In this document: positions 23,097 through 32,725 of the stretch, piece after piece
Position numbering within the stretch: position 1 is the first letter of the stretch
Layout of the letters: every line of letters begins with the position of its first letter
Assembly (NCBI GenBank): GCA_038373865.1
Contig: JAXGGA010001134.1
Coordinates: 62,001 to 126,000 of the forward strand
Reading direction: 5' to 3'
Source: Uloborus plumipes
Lineage: Eukaryota > Arthropoda > Arachnida > Araneae > Uloboridae
Length of the DNA stretch: 64,000 nucleotides
Notes under the pieces: model-generated
Databases searched by the model: none
The model's input: the letters and a program-made list of their open reading frames with translations, nothing else
Told to the model about the DNA's origin: nothing
Position numbers and translations under genes: made by a program

Positions 23097-24286
23097 TAGC
23101 TATTTGTTCTACTAAACTCATCCAATTTTCATTCGTTTGCGCTGAGCCATTTTCAAACTAGAGTGGCATGGTCAAGAATCTGACTGAAAAGTAAGTTTTT
23201 CCCTTTTTAGTAAAACATTTCCTAGCTAAAATGTACCAAGTATTTCACTGCAAACATATGTATAAGCTACTCTTTCCATATCTATAAACTAATCTTAAGA
23301 TGTATTTTGATGTTATCTAAATTCAATGTACTCAAAAAACCTAAATGTATTCCAAAAGTATAGGTGGGGCTGAATGGGCCACTATGTCATGGTAATGAAT
23401 GGGCCACCTAAATATTGTTTTTTCTTCCTTTTCTTTGGATTTTCCCATTAATATGAAACATAACTGACTGTCATAGATAGATTAAGATTACTGTCGTCAA
23501 AATAGGCTTGTAGTAACTTCTAAATATAATTTGCAGATCTATATTATATTCCTATAGCACAATAGACCTCTGGTCGCAGTGCATGGCTTGAAAAAGCCCC
23601 CCTCTCTCCTTCAAATTATATTCCTCACAGTACAATTTCATTTTCTTTCTTGGTAACTTAAGTTAGATATTTCTTATTCCCAAAGTCTAGTAAATTTTAA
23701 CAAAAATTTTGAATTTTGACAAGTTTGAAAATGAAGATGAAGTTTTTGAAAATGATTTTTAATATTATTTTTGAAATATATAAATTTTGTTAAATCATAG
23801 TACGTATTATATGTTATTTTTTTCATATATATTTGATGTTATTTATTTCTTACAATCTCATTATTTAGTCATTTTTCTGCTACAATTGGTATGCATCAGT
23901 TTAATTTTAATTGCATCAATTTTGATGTTTATATAATTTTAAATCAGTATGATTTTGCATAATCATGTCAAGTGCCACATTTATTTTGTCATGTTCAGCA
24001 AATAAAAGATTAAATCCACATGTTTTCATTGAATTCATTTAGTGGCCCATTCATTACCTTCGATGGCCCATTCAACCCCATAGGTGGGGTTGAATGGGCC
24101 AAATTTCAAAATTTTTATTTTCTATTATAATTCATTATAGACAGGTGCTAATCCAACTTTTATGACTTTTTTAGATAGCCAGATAAGTAAAGTAACTAAA
24201 ACACCAATTTAGAGTTAAAACAAAGTGTTAGAAAAAATTACAAAAATTCAGAACCAAAAAGTGGCCCATTCATTACCACTCTCCCC
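23097..24286. other. E2 right interior, non-coding
   Basis: AT-rich filler between the hAT insertion and the right end of E2. It carries six of the eight GAATGGGCCA motifs, including an inverted pair near 24064-24101 around CCCCATAGGTGGGGTTGAAT. No open frame supports a protein. Confidence 0.65.
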
Positions 24287-24288
24287 TA

Positions 24289-25911
24289 CTTGTGCAACAT
24301 AGGATTTCCATGATTTTTTCCCAAACACTTTTACAAGGAGGAACATGCCTAGGGAAATATCTACAGATGAGTTCTTATCCTCTGCAATTTGTGGGGTATT
24401 TTTAAAACATTGTTCTGTGCTTTCACAATAGCATAATTCTTGCATGGGAGTATCTAAATGTTGCTGGTTGGTGAATAAACAAACATGGTTATTGGAACAT
24501 TTAATGATATGTGCATTCTTAATTCCCGGAACATCCTTGGCTAAATTCCAATCAATCTGGGTTTTATTTATGTCATTCTGCAACATAGGAATGACATCAA
24601 TATTTGGTACAACTCTCGCAGCAACTGTAGCAAAGTCGACCGCATTCTGTACTATGGCTCTCCTTGCCTTCACTTCCGCATATACTCGGGATTTAGCAGT
24701 GCCACCTACACCATCAACAACTCCCTTTCCATGTGAAGTTGCTGAATATTTCCATTCAAAGCCAGAAAAACATCTTTGCATCTTGGATAATATAAAAAGA
24801 AAATAGCAAATAAATTTGTTTTTAAACTCGCTGGATGGACCATCACTCCAAATGATCAATTTTGGTTTACTTGATTGAAATTTAAGGACTTCAAGAAGTT
24901 TCAAAATGAAAGCAGACACAGATATCTTTGATTTATCTTTGGTGTCACTTACAATAAGATAACAATGTGTTTTTTGATTGTTTTCAAACAATGCACACGT
25001 AAACAAAGTTACATTTTCCCTACTCCAAAGTGCAGATTGTATTTCACTTTGCCACTCACATGAGTAACTCATAGCAAAGTCTACTTGCAATACAACAGTA
25101 TTGCTTTGATTTATATCAAATTGAAAGGCAGCAGCTTGGATTCGCTTTGTGTTTACATGTTCCTTAAAACTTTGAAAGTTCATCAAAACATTATCAGTCA
25201 ATTCACCTACACAACCTTCATTGGTTTCTTTAAAGAGGCGTTTATTATGCGACTTAACCCATTGATGCCACTGAACATTAGAAGCATTATTTAATCCCTT
25301 TTTACAAATAAAACTTGAAAGCAATTCTCCAGAATTACAGTTCTGACATTTGGTTTCCCAACACGTAGACCCTTCATCTGAATTACAAAGTACTTCTTTC
25401 CAAAAATCATTATTGTAATCGATATTCAAGCCCTTTAACAAAAGAATGAAATTTTCATGATGTTTACATTTACACTGATCACTAGGAGTGTCTTTCAAAA
25501 GAAGAACATTCTTTGGTCTGAAACTGCAAAAGAGTGAATATCCAATATTCATGCTTGGATTTTCTTCTTTAAACAAAGCATGTGCTTCTTTCATATACAT
25601 TGTAAGATAAAATTTACGAAGGCGTTTCTTCACTCCATTTTCCCAAACTGTCATTTCGTCATGCATTCCCGGAGCAGTATAGACTATATTAGATCGGTAT
25701 AAGAATTCTGTGACAAGTTCTTTGTAATGATTATCATCATTAGCATTGGATTTTCCTTCATTTTGTATTTTCAAACCCACCTTTGCAACTAAATTGTTCA
25801 CCACAGCCATCCGTTTTCGAGGTGAATTAGGTAAAGCATGCCAAGTTTTTCTTACTGCTTTTCCAAGTGTTTGAGGAACTCTGTAAGGAGATTGTTCTGG
25901 TTTTGGAACAG
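24289..25911 (-). pseudogene. E1 transposase, main segment (DDE/D-like, zinc-finger residues)
   Basis: About 540 codons are open on the minus strand; an internal ATG at 25808-25810 would give 520 aa, but the frame is coding upstream of it (runs such as VPKPEQSPYRVPQTLGK). Counting from that ATG, Cys113, Cys115, His117 and His118 (DQCKCKHHENF) and a CWETKCQNC cluster look metal-binding. Asp244 (LQVDFAMSY), Asp323 (WSDGPSSEFKN) and Asp366 (SHGKGVVDGVGGTAK) are candidate catalytic acids of an RNase H-like fold. I recognise the HGKG..DG.GG motif as typical of uncharacterised transposon proteins in invertebrates. E2 cut the C-terminus, so the present frame ends with ~12 foreign codons and a stop at 24248. 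Confidence 0.8.
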
Positions 25912-26153
25912 TAATTCAAACTGGAAGATTCAATAGAACTATTTATCTTCTTTGTTGCTCTGCATTTTCTCTGCCTTTCTCTTGCTGCTTCCATTTGTTT
26001 CTTTTTCTCTTTTTTTGTCATAGTTGCTGCTTTTGCATCTCTCAGCTTTTTTTGCCTTACCCTTTCTTTCTCTTTAAAATTTGGATCAATTCTTTTCTTC
26101 TCATAATATCTTTTCTGCTTAGCATTATTCTTTGCTCTTTGCTCATCAGCCAT
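25912..26153 (-). pseudogene. E1 transposase, basic N-terminus, frameshifted
   Basis: From an ATG at 26151-26153, ~80 codons encode a highly basic region (segments KQKRYYEKKRIDPNFKEK and ARERQRKCRATKK), likely DNA-binding or nuclear-targeting. The frame then runs off near 25912; the protein continues in the neighbouring frame. One extra T in GAATTACTGTTCC would explain it. If left in its own frame it stops at 25827 after 108 codons. It and the main segment formed one ~680-residue gene with the piece at 18.8-19.0 kb. So E1 carries two independent lesions: this frameshift and the E2 insertion. Confidence 0.7.
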
Positions 26154-26344
26154 ATTTTATGTTTGAAATAACATTAGACAAAGACAATTAATAGACTAGA
26201 AAAAACTCACTTACTACAGACTTTAGTAACATGTACTGTGATCAATGCTTTAAAATAAACTGCCAGGTTACAATTAGGGAGTGGACAATTCTGCCATCTG
26301 GTGAGATAAATTAGAAACAGCTGCACTATATTTCACAATTTTAT

Positions 26345-26558
26345 GTTGCATACATGACTGCTTGAAGTCACATACCTAACCATGATGTCACATACCTGAC
26401 CATTAAAAAATATAATTAAAATAAAAATAATTTTTAATCTTTTAATGCTATTTCATCAAATAGTGTAATTGTATTTTGGAAATAAAAATTTAGTGTTTTA
26501 TATAAACAGTATCATGTAGAAAAATAAAAATATTCTCTTAATGGTCATGTTTGTGACA
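26345..26558. promoter_or_regulatory. E1 right subterminal repeats
   Basis: TGTCACATACCTGAC at 26386-26400, a related CATACATGAC at 26349-26358, AGTCACATACC at 26366-26376 and GGTCATGTTTGTGACA at 26543-26558 mirror the motif near the left end. The gene's promoter is probably also in the 26.16-26.9 kb interval, but I cannot point to a TATA box. Confidence 0.55.
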
Positions 26559-26922
26559 CCTCACTACCTGGATACTCTTTAACTGTTCGCAAAAAACCGA
26601 AATAGGTATTATTTTGTAATTTTTTTATGTAATATTATTGAATACACATTGGTAATTGAAAATTAAAATACAATTGATAATTATATTAAAAATTAAGGTG
26701 TTTTAAAAGCTATAGTTATATGTGCTAATATGATAGGCTACTTACAATATTTGACTATGTGGCTCAAAAAAGTCAATTTATAGTAAGACCTCAATTTTTT
26801 TAACAAAAATAAAGACTATTTTCAGAAAGATCAGACATTTTTGATTAAAAATTTGTGTCATAACCATAATTATATATAAAAAAATTTTTTGGCTCTTGGT
26901 TTCAAAATCTGTGGAATGGGCC

Positions 26923-27414
26923 TGCAGTATAATGTAAAAACAACAGTATAACACTGGCAACCCAGGCAAGCGGCCCAAGACGGCGGGTTCGATTCCCGCC
27001 CTCGCTCTGGTTGTAACTTCCTTCTCCGTAAGCGTAAACTCTGTCCTATACTATGTATCTGTCTTGTACTATCTGTCATATTGGACGTGAGTTTATAAAC
27101 GGGTCCTGTGTGACTAAGTACACGAGCTCGAAATATGTGTTGTAAATAAAAAATAAATAAACACCGGCAGCAGAGGTTCCAGTTTAAAATTGTAAAATGC
27201 ACGGTAATAAACTGTAAAATTAGAAATTTTACAGTTTAGTACTGTAAAAATAGAAATTTTACAGTTTAGTACTGTAAAAATAGAAATTTTACAGTTTATT
27301 GCTGTAAAATTAGCAATTTTTACAGTTTAGTATGATAAAATTAGCAATTTTTACAGTTTAGTACGATAAAATGAGCTGTATTATACTGCAAAAACAACAT
27401 TCATTTTTACAGTG
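26923..27414. mobile_element. P-family MITE, copy 3, right part
   Basis: Resumes at TGCAGTATAATGTAAAAACA and ends TTCATTTTTACAGTG. Contains the clearest palindromic array in the window: units of 30-31 bp with TGTAAAAATAGAAATTTTACA or TGTAAAATTAGCAATTTTTACA repeated about five times (27236-27365). It is split again by a SINE at 26960-27160. Confidence 0.75.
26960..27160 (+). mobile_element. tRNA-derived SINE, 5'-truncated
   Basis: Contains a tRNA B box, GGTTCGATTCC (26986-26996), in a CGGCGGG..CCCGCC arm context. The A box is missing. The body continues through CTCGCTCTGGTTGTAACTTC and ends in an A/T-rich AAATAAAAAATAAATAA tail. Flanks ACACTGGCA (26951-26959) and ACACCGGCA (27161-27169) are a 9-bp target duplication with one change. 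It interrupts the conserved 'ACTGGCAGC' segment of P copy 3. Confidence 0.7.
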
Positions 27415-29180
27415 TGGTAAAGCTAAAATCGCAATGCCCTTCGACAAAATCCAATTATTGGCACACTTTTGATTCATAAACAACTCCATACAGCCAAAAC
27501 TTTTAAGTCTAGAATCGTGAAGAGTGGGAATTACTATACCAAATTATTTATAAAAAACGCCCTAAAACCAGAAGGAAAGAAAACAACAAAATGTGTTCTT
27601 TAGGAAGGGGGCGGATGGACGAAAGAAACGTGTGAAAAAGAGGAAGGCAGGGGTTTGTAACCCTATATTTCAAAACTGTCACTTACCCCATTCCAGAGAA
27701 AGGAGGAGTCGAGAAGGGAGAAAAAAAGAGGAGGGGAACACATGTAACACTGTGAGGTCTAAACGTACTTTAGATGTTAAGAGCAAAGGGATAATATGGA
27801 GGGATGTGTTCTAAACGTGTCACAATTCCATCATAGGGAGGAAAAAATGGTTGAATAATGATGTTTTGTCAGAAGAAAAATTCCAAAAAAAAAAAAGGGG
27901 TGGGGGAGGGTAAGGAAACAGCGGAAAATTACCACTTTAGAGCATCGAAAAAAGAAAAAAAATTTAAACACATTTTACGATAAAATATTACTTATTTACA
28001 GAGGTGCACTTTTGCAGCTTTTTTTATGCTTGATCTGAAACAATTTAAAATTTATGCATTAGCATTAGTAAGAAAACCCAACATATTTCTTACTTCAAGC
28101 TGTGCAGTTAGGAGTTGTTTAAGTTCGTGCGTAAAATGTAACTTAATAACAAATGTGCATAAAGCAACTAAACAATCACTTTCTAGTTTTTTTTCCATGT
28201 GTTCCATCCGAAACTACTCAATATCCACACATTAATTCAAATCAAATTAATGCATGGTGGTCAATGAAATAAAATTAAATATTTCTTACTTGCAGATGTG
28301 CAATTTTGTAGTTTTTTGCATATTTGATCCGAAATTCAAGACTCATGCATCAATTTTAACGAAAAAATACCACACATCAATTACTTGAAGCGGTGCAATT
28401 AGATTATTTACCACGACATAAAACTCAGTACCGTCGAGCTAATAACGATTTTAACATAGAAAATTTGAAAATACATTTGCTGAGCATGGAAAGTACTTGA
28501 ACTGTTATCACAGGTATAAGATAAGACCACTCGGTTCACTCTGACATATCAGTTACATAATCTTAAGTTAATCAAAAAAAAAAACCTGAATGTTTACGCT
28601 CTCCCCATTAAGAAACATTTCCCCATTTCCTGCTCTTAGTTTTCACTTTGCCATTTTCCAGTGCTCTAAGAAATCGATGTTTCGAAAGGTATACAAGAGA
28701 ATTAACAAAAGCGCTTTCCCAATTACGCTATCCTATCCTCATCGGAGGAAGGTTTTTCTTTTCTTCGCCGCAATCCAAATACCACACCTCGCGTTCTACT
28801 TCGCTTTCTGCAAACAAAACAGATCGTCTTGATCTGCGGCGGACCGAAAAAAGAAGTGAGAAACAAGAAGTGGACTAAAACAACATTCCAGTCTGATATT
28901 TTAGCTACCAACGGGAAAACAAAAGCGTGGGTGATGTTTCGGGAGTGAAAGACGGGGTTTTAAATGACATTCTCATTACTCGGCTAGGGAATGGGCAACA
29001 AAGCAAGGTTTAGTTTCTATTCCTATACAGCTCAAACTATTCATACTAGACACAGTTCGAAAATGAACACATCGTGCAAATTATGCATAGGATTTTTTCT
29101 TACCACTACATATCCTCCAAAGTCCCCACACTTCAGCCCTACAAGTGTTAAAACTCAGTTAAATAGGGCCTGAAGAAAGC
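27415..29180. other. No gene recognised
   Basis: Purine-rich patches (27.55-27.95 kb) include an A12G4 run near 27885. Short open frames here are not protein-like. Nothing else supported. Confidence 0.45.
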
Positions 29181-29195
29181 ACTTTTTTCATCCAG

Positions 29196-29329
29196 ATCAG
29201 AGCAACACCTGGTCCAGCACTTCCAGAAGTATTTATTTGGAATGGGAGCTTGAAGAACTTTGTAACCACGATATTTATCGTGCACCATTTTCCAATAGCA
29301 TACACAGAGGCTCTTCGACTGGCGTGTAA
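29196..29329 (+). other. Candidate terminal coding exon (43 codons)
   Basis: A good 3' splice-site look-alike, ACTTTTTTCATCCAG, is followed by 43 open codons ending in TAA at 29327-29329. Composition is protein-like and unlike chance AT-rich frames: stretches include QSNTWSSTSRSIYLEWELEE and NHDIYRAPFSNSIHRG. Local GC is higher than in the flanks. If real, it enters in phase 2 (AT|CAG). The upstream exon is not identified, nor is the protein. A competing minus-strand frame of 64 codons overlaps. It could also be a gene fragment. Confidence 0.35.
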
Positions 29330-29401
29330 CATCTTACCACCCAAAGCCACCACGGTATCACCTATATCACATCACAGTATATCCTTTGAGTACCGAGCTT
29401 C

Positions 29402-29575
29402 ACTTAACCAGTGCATAGCACATTAAGTATATTTCTTATAGAAGGCTTGTGAGGAGTGAGCTAAAACATTAGTTTAGAAAGGAGCAAAACTTAACCAGTG
29501 CATAGCATTAAGTATATTTCTTATAGAAGGCTTGTGAGGAGTGAGCTAAAACATTAGTTTAGAAAGGAGCAAAAC
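29402..29575. repeat. Recent tandem duplication, 87 bp x 2
   Basis: Unit 1 (29402-29488) and unit 2 (29489-29575) start ACTTAACCAGTGCATAGCA. They are identical except for a 2-bp CA loss in the second copy (GCACATT versus GCATT). Such identity implies a recent event. No coding role. Confidence 0.92.
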
Positions 29576-31371
29576 GGATAAAATTGTGAATTTTCTTATT
29601 TCACCGTAGAAATTTGGTAACTCTTACAACGGAAACAGTTATATCATTAGTTGAAATCAATAGAGGACTGGAAAATATCTCGTAGATTTGAAAAGATAAG
29701 GTGTATAGATAGTAGTATGGGTTGGAAGAATTAAACACTGCTTTTTAAAGGAATAAAGGAGTCTTAACAGCTATATAGATTACACTAAAGCTCTCGGTCG
29801 TAGCTGAAGTAGTGACATGAAGAATCTACATGTATCTTGGTACTAATTGCCGAATTTCTTCCTGCTATGAAGTCTGCTATAATGAAGTAGAGAATTAATT
29901 GTGCCTTCTTGTTAACACTTCATATATAAAAATTACTAGATTCTAGAAATTCATCATAGCAGACAAAGAAAGAAAGTCGTCGTTCCAGCCTCAATATGGT
30001 GAAAGATTCCTCATCTCGCTACTTAAGCTATAAACCCAGGGGTTTAATTTATCTCAACACTTCCAGTAAGCATAGTAAGAACATTTTGATCAGGTTAACG
30101 ACAAACTATAGATATATTTTCTGAAATATCGTTCGGATTGGCTTTCGTATTAATAAATATTAATCATATGTCTACTTCTTGAGAGAGAAGCGTTGGGAAC
30201 TACTACTAGTAACAATGAGGTGGATGAAATTACTATTTAAAAATATCTAAGTACATTTACAAAAATACTTCAAACAATTTTAAGCAATCCGTAAATACAG
30301 TTTAGACAGATACCAAGAAGAAAACAAAAATTCGTTTCAGCTCATCAATAACTAAATTCACTTTACATCGTTAACTAGGTTGTTCAAATAATTTCTAATC
30401 AGAAAAGTAAATAAACAAAAAACTTTCCTCGCTTAGTAACCTAAATACGAAGACATTAATTTTTATCGCAATAACATTCACGGAATTATTTGCGCAAAAT
30501 TAAAGGTATTTGACGCATTTTGATGCCATTTTCATCCCTTTAAATCGTCTAAGTGGCAATTTCAATTAGTGTCTCTGCTGAAATTGCGTCAGAAAGCTGA
30601 ATATTTCCCCGAGAAATTACAGTAATATTAAATTGAAACTATAACTCTACTTTTTCCGTTGTCATATCAGTGACAAGAGAATTACAGTAAAATTTTATTA
30701 TCCTATTTCCAGTTTTAAAAAAATAAACTACCGAAATAATGAACTCTGCAACACCCGGCTGCTAAAAATGTAATTTTCTCTCATGCTTATTTGAAACGAC
30801 AATAAATTAATGTTGCTTAGGAAGAAAAAGCTGCATGCATCGTATGTTACAAATTACCAGCATGTGCTACATAGATAATTTAATTTGTATCACATAAAAT
30901 ATAAAACTTGATGAACGGGGGAAATATAAGCAATGATTGTTTAGTTTAAAAAGTAAAATGTATTTAGCCTTGAACGGAAGTCGACGAAAACAAAAGAAAA
31001 GGGAATTATAATTGTATCAAACCCCAGGAACAACATTAAACTTTCGATACATTTCCTCTCAAGAGAAAACAAATCTAGTCCAGCATAGATAAGAATAATT
31101 CAACCATAACTGAAACAAAACTAACAGCTTAGATGAAGAATACAATGGATGGAATCTTTTTTGACAATAAACAATTAAAACAATTGTAAGGTTTAAAACA
31201 TTTAAGCGTATCATCTTTTTGCACCATCAAGTAAAACTTTATATTTATTCAACGACGTCACGTTATATAATTCACAATTTAGTTACTCCTAATACATGAG
31301 TTCTCAACCTCTCCCACAATTAACCCTTTTTTTGGGTATCATTAAAAATGTGCACCCTGAATGAGAGGGGG
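29576..31371. other. No gene recognised
   Basis: A short inverted pair, GTCTGCTATAATGAA (29871-29885) and TTCATCATAGCAGAC (29950-29964), has 15-bp arms with one mismatch. Otherwise AT-rich, with random short frames. Confidence 0.45.
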
Positions 31372-31466
31372 AGAGACCGACAAAATTGAAAAACATTAGG
31401 AGCCTAAAAAAGGTTTAGACGCTTAGCGTCTTAAGTCCTAAGATTTTAAAAATTTTGTCGGTCTCT
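31372..31466. repeat. Long nested hairpin
   Basis: Outer arms AGAGACCGACAAAATT (31372-31387) and AATTTTGTCGGTCTCT (31451-31466) pair perfectly over 16 bp. An inner stem AGACGC-TTA-GCGTCT (31417-31431) is also perfect, with TAGGA/TCCTA able to pair between them. The whole ~95 nt can fold into one long stem. It may be a foldback MITE remnant or an RNA hairpin; no evidence of transcription. Confidence 0.7.
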
Positions 31467-31996
31467 TTGCAACTATAAATACACATGCACACATTAGTTT
31501 CAAATTCAATGGCTTTAAAGGAAAGACAATAACCTTTTTTTCTCCGAAAGCAGTCGGAGATGAAAATTAGTAAGAGAGGGAAGGTGATTTCTCCTAAAAA
31601 AAAAAAAGTTTGTTTCCCTAATAAGGTGGCAGCGCAAAATTGGTCTAAATTGGCAATGCAGTAAGACCTCATTAGGTCAGATAAATCGAGACCGGAGCAG
31701 GTTTGGAATACTAAAAACTTCAGGTAAGCTAGTGAATAGCCAAATATGAAATACTTAAAGGATAGTTACGATTTGTTGACATTACATAGAATATTTGTTT
31801 AGTCTCTCCCTCCTTAGAAAAGGAAAGTTCCTTTCACACAATCATAGCTGTTAGGTTTTTTTTTTTTTTCAACTCACGATGGTAACATAAATGTCCTTTT
31901 TTATTTTGTTTTCTTAATTGGCTTAACATGTACAAAATAAAAAAACAGATTTTTCACAATAATCCGAGATGCAAAAGCTATCGAAAACGTTTCGAG

Positions 31997-32090
31997 TCAC
32001 AACTATTTTTCACAAAATTCCAAAATATTTTTCACAAAGTTCCAAAAACAGGACCTTGAAAAAATACAGGGTCGACTCCTGTTACTACAG
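31997..32090 (+). repeat. Repeat R, forward copy
   Basis: AACTATTTTTCACAAAATTCC, a second TTTTTCACAAAGTTCC and ACAGGACCTTG recur in opposite orientation at 32605-32725. The pair is separated by about 515 bp. Could be the two arms of one degenerate element or two insertions. Confidence 0.55.
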
Positions 32091-32424
32091 TGCTGACTAA
32101 ACGTTATCATGGAAATTTATTGATCGCTTCTCCAAACAAAATATTTGCTTAGACTAACCTCATGTTATCAGAAGATACGGTTTAAAGGGTTTCCGACACA
32201 ACAACGTTCAACTACAACAGACACCGACAACTGTTCCACAAAATACATCAAAAGGCAAAATTGATAAGATTTTCTTAATGGAATAAAAGCAATTAACCAG
32301 ATGACACGCTTTCTCCGGAGGTGCATCTAAACAAAAGATTGAAGGGAAACGTGATCCGAGCTACAAACAGGATTCGATTGTTGTACTTAAAATCTACTAA
32401 TCAAAGTGTTTTTTCTCCTTCCAG

Positions 32425-32503
32425 CTGCTATAAGGAATTTGGCGTTCTCACGGTCCCTTTGATGGTGTTGGTCGAATGTCCGATTGCTTGTGCTACACCA
32501 TTA
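32425..32503 (+). other. Candidate 79-bp internal exon
   Basis: A strong acceptor look-alike, GTGTTTTTTCTCCTTCCAG (ending 32424), and a donor-like CCATTA|GTAAATG (GT at 32504-32505) bracket 79 bp. One frame is open throughout (CYKEFGVLTVPLMVLV..); the other two have stops. Higher GC than the neighbourhood. It lies between the two copies of repeat R, so it could equally be transposon interior. Protein not recognised. Confidence 0.25.
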
Positions 32504-32604
32504 GTAAATGAATCTTAAATTACAGCGAGGTTCAGTAACTTTTGTTTCGTGGCGAATGTAGGCAACCTAAACTTCATAAACTGAAATTTCCATCTACTTA
32601 AATC

Positions 32605-32725
32605 CTTCGGGTACTTACAGGGATCAATCCAGGATGTTTTACCAAGGTCCTGTTTCTGGAATTTTGTGAAAAATAGTTTGGAATTTTGCGAACACTGATA
32701 TGTAATTTTGTGAAAAATGGTTACG
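32605..32725 (-). repeat. Repeat R, inverted copy
   Basis: On the minus strand it reads AACCATTTTTCACAAAATTAC, then CAAACTATTTTTCACAAAATTC and ACAGGACCTTGG, matching the copy at 32.0 kb with an extra ~20-bp insertion. Confidence 0.55.

Larger units (their letters stand above)
19010..24286. mobile_element. E2: TA-inserting transposon inside the E1 gene
   Basis: A perfect 25-bp terminal inverted repeat starts GGGGAGAGTGGTAATGAATG and ends ..GGCCA at 19010-19034 and 24262-24286. TA flanks it at 19008-19009 and 24287-24288. Minus the nested hAT, E2 is about 1.3 kb, has no transposase of its own and so is non-autonomous. The motif GAATGGGCCA recurs eight times, on both strands (for example 19025, 19042, 23372, 23397, 24043, 24064, 24092 and 24262). 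TA targeting fits Tc1/mariner-pogo type enzymes; family unassigned. Confidence 0.85.
18404..26922 (-). mobile_element. E1: large DNA transposon, TGCA duplication, gene on minus strand
   Basis: Ends are GGCCCATTCCAC and its perfect reverse complement (12 bp), flanked by TGCA at 18400-18403 and 26923-26926. The flanks can equally be read as CTGCAG with an 11-bp repeat. Near each end lie copies of a GTCATGTATGTGACA-like motif. Without the nested E2 insert, E1 is about 3.2 kb and carries one transposase-like gene. The target was a P-family MITE. A 4-bp duplication and a possible D-D-D arrangement are reminiscent of Sola-type elements, but that is my inference and the superfamily should be treated as unassigned. 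Confidence 0.85.

Noticed and set aside
24444..25294. Plus-strand open frames of 120 and 69 codons
   Set aside because: They are antisense to the E1 transposase segment and show no independent support.
26980..27000. Partial tRNA gene around GGTTCGATTCC
   Set aside because: Only the B-box arm exists, with no acceptor or anticodon stems. Flanking duplication and A/T tail show a truncated SINE.
27236..27365. CRISPR-like array of 30-bp repeats
   Set aside because: Units are contiguous palindromes without unique spacers and lie inside a eukaryotic MITE.
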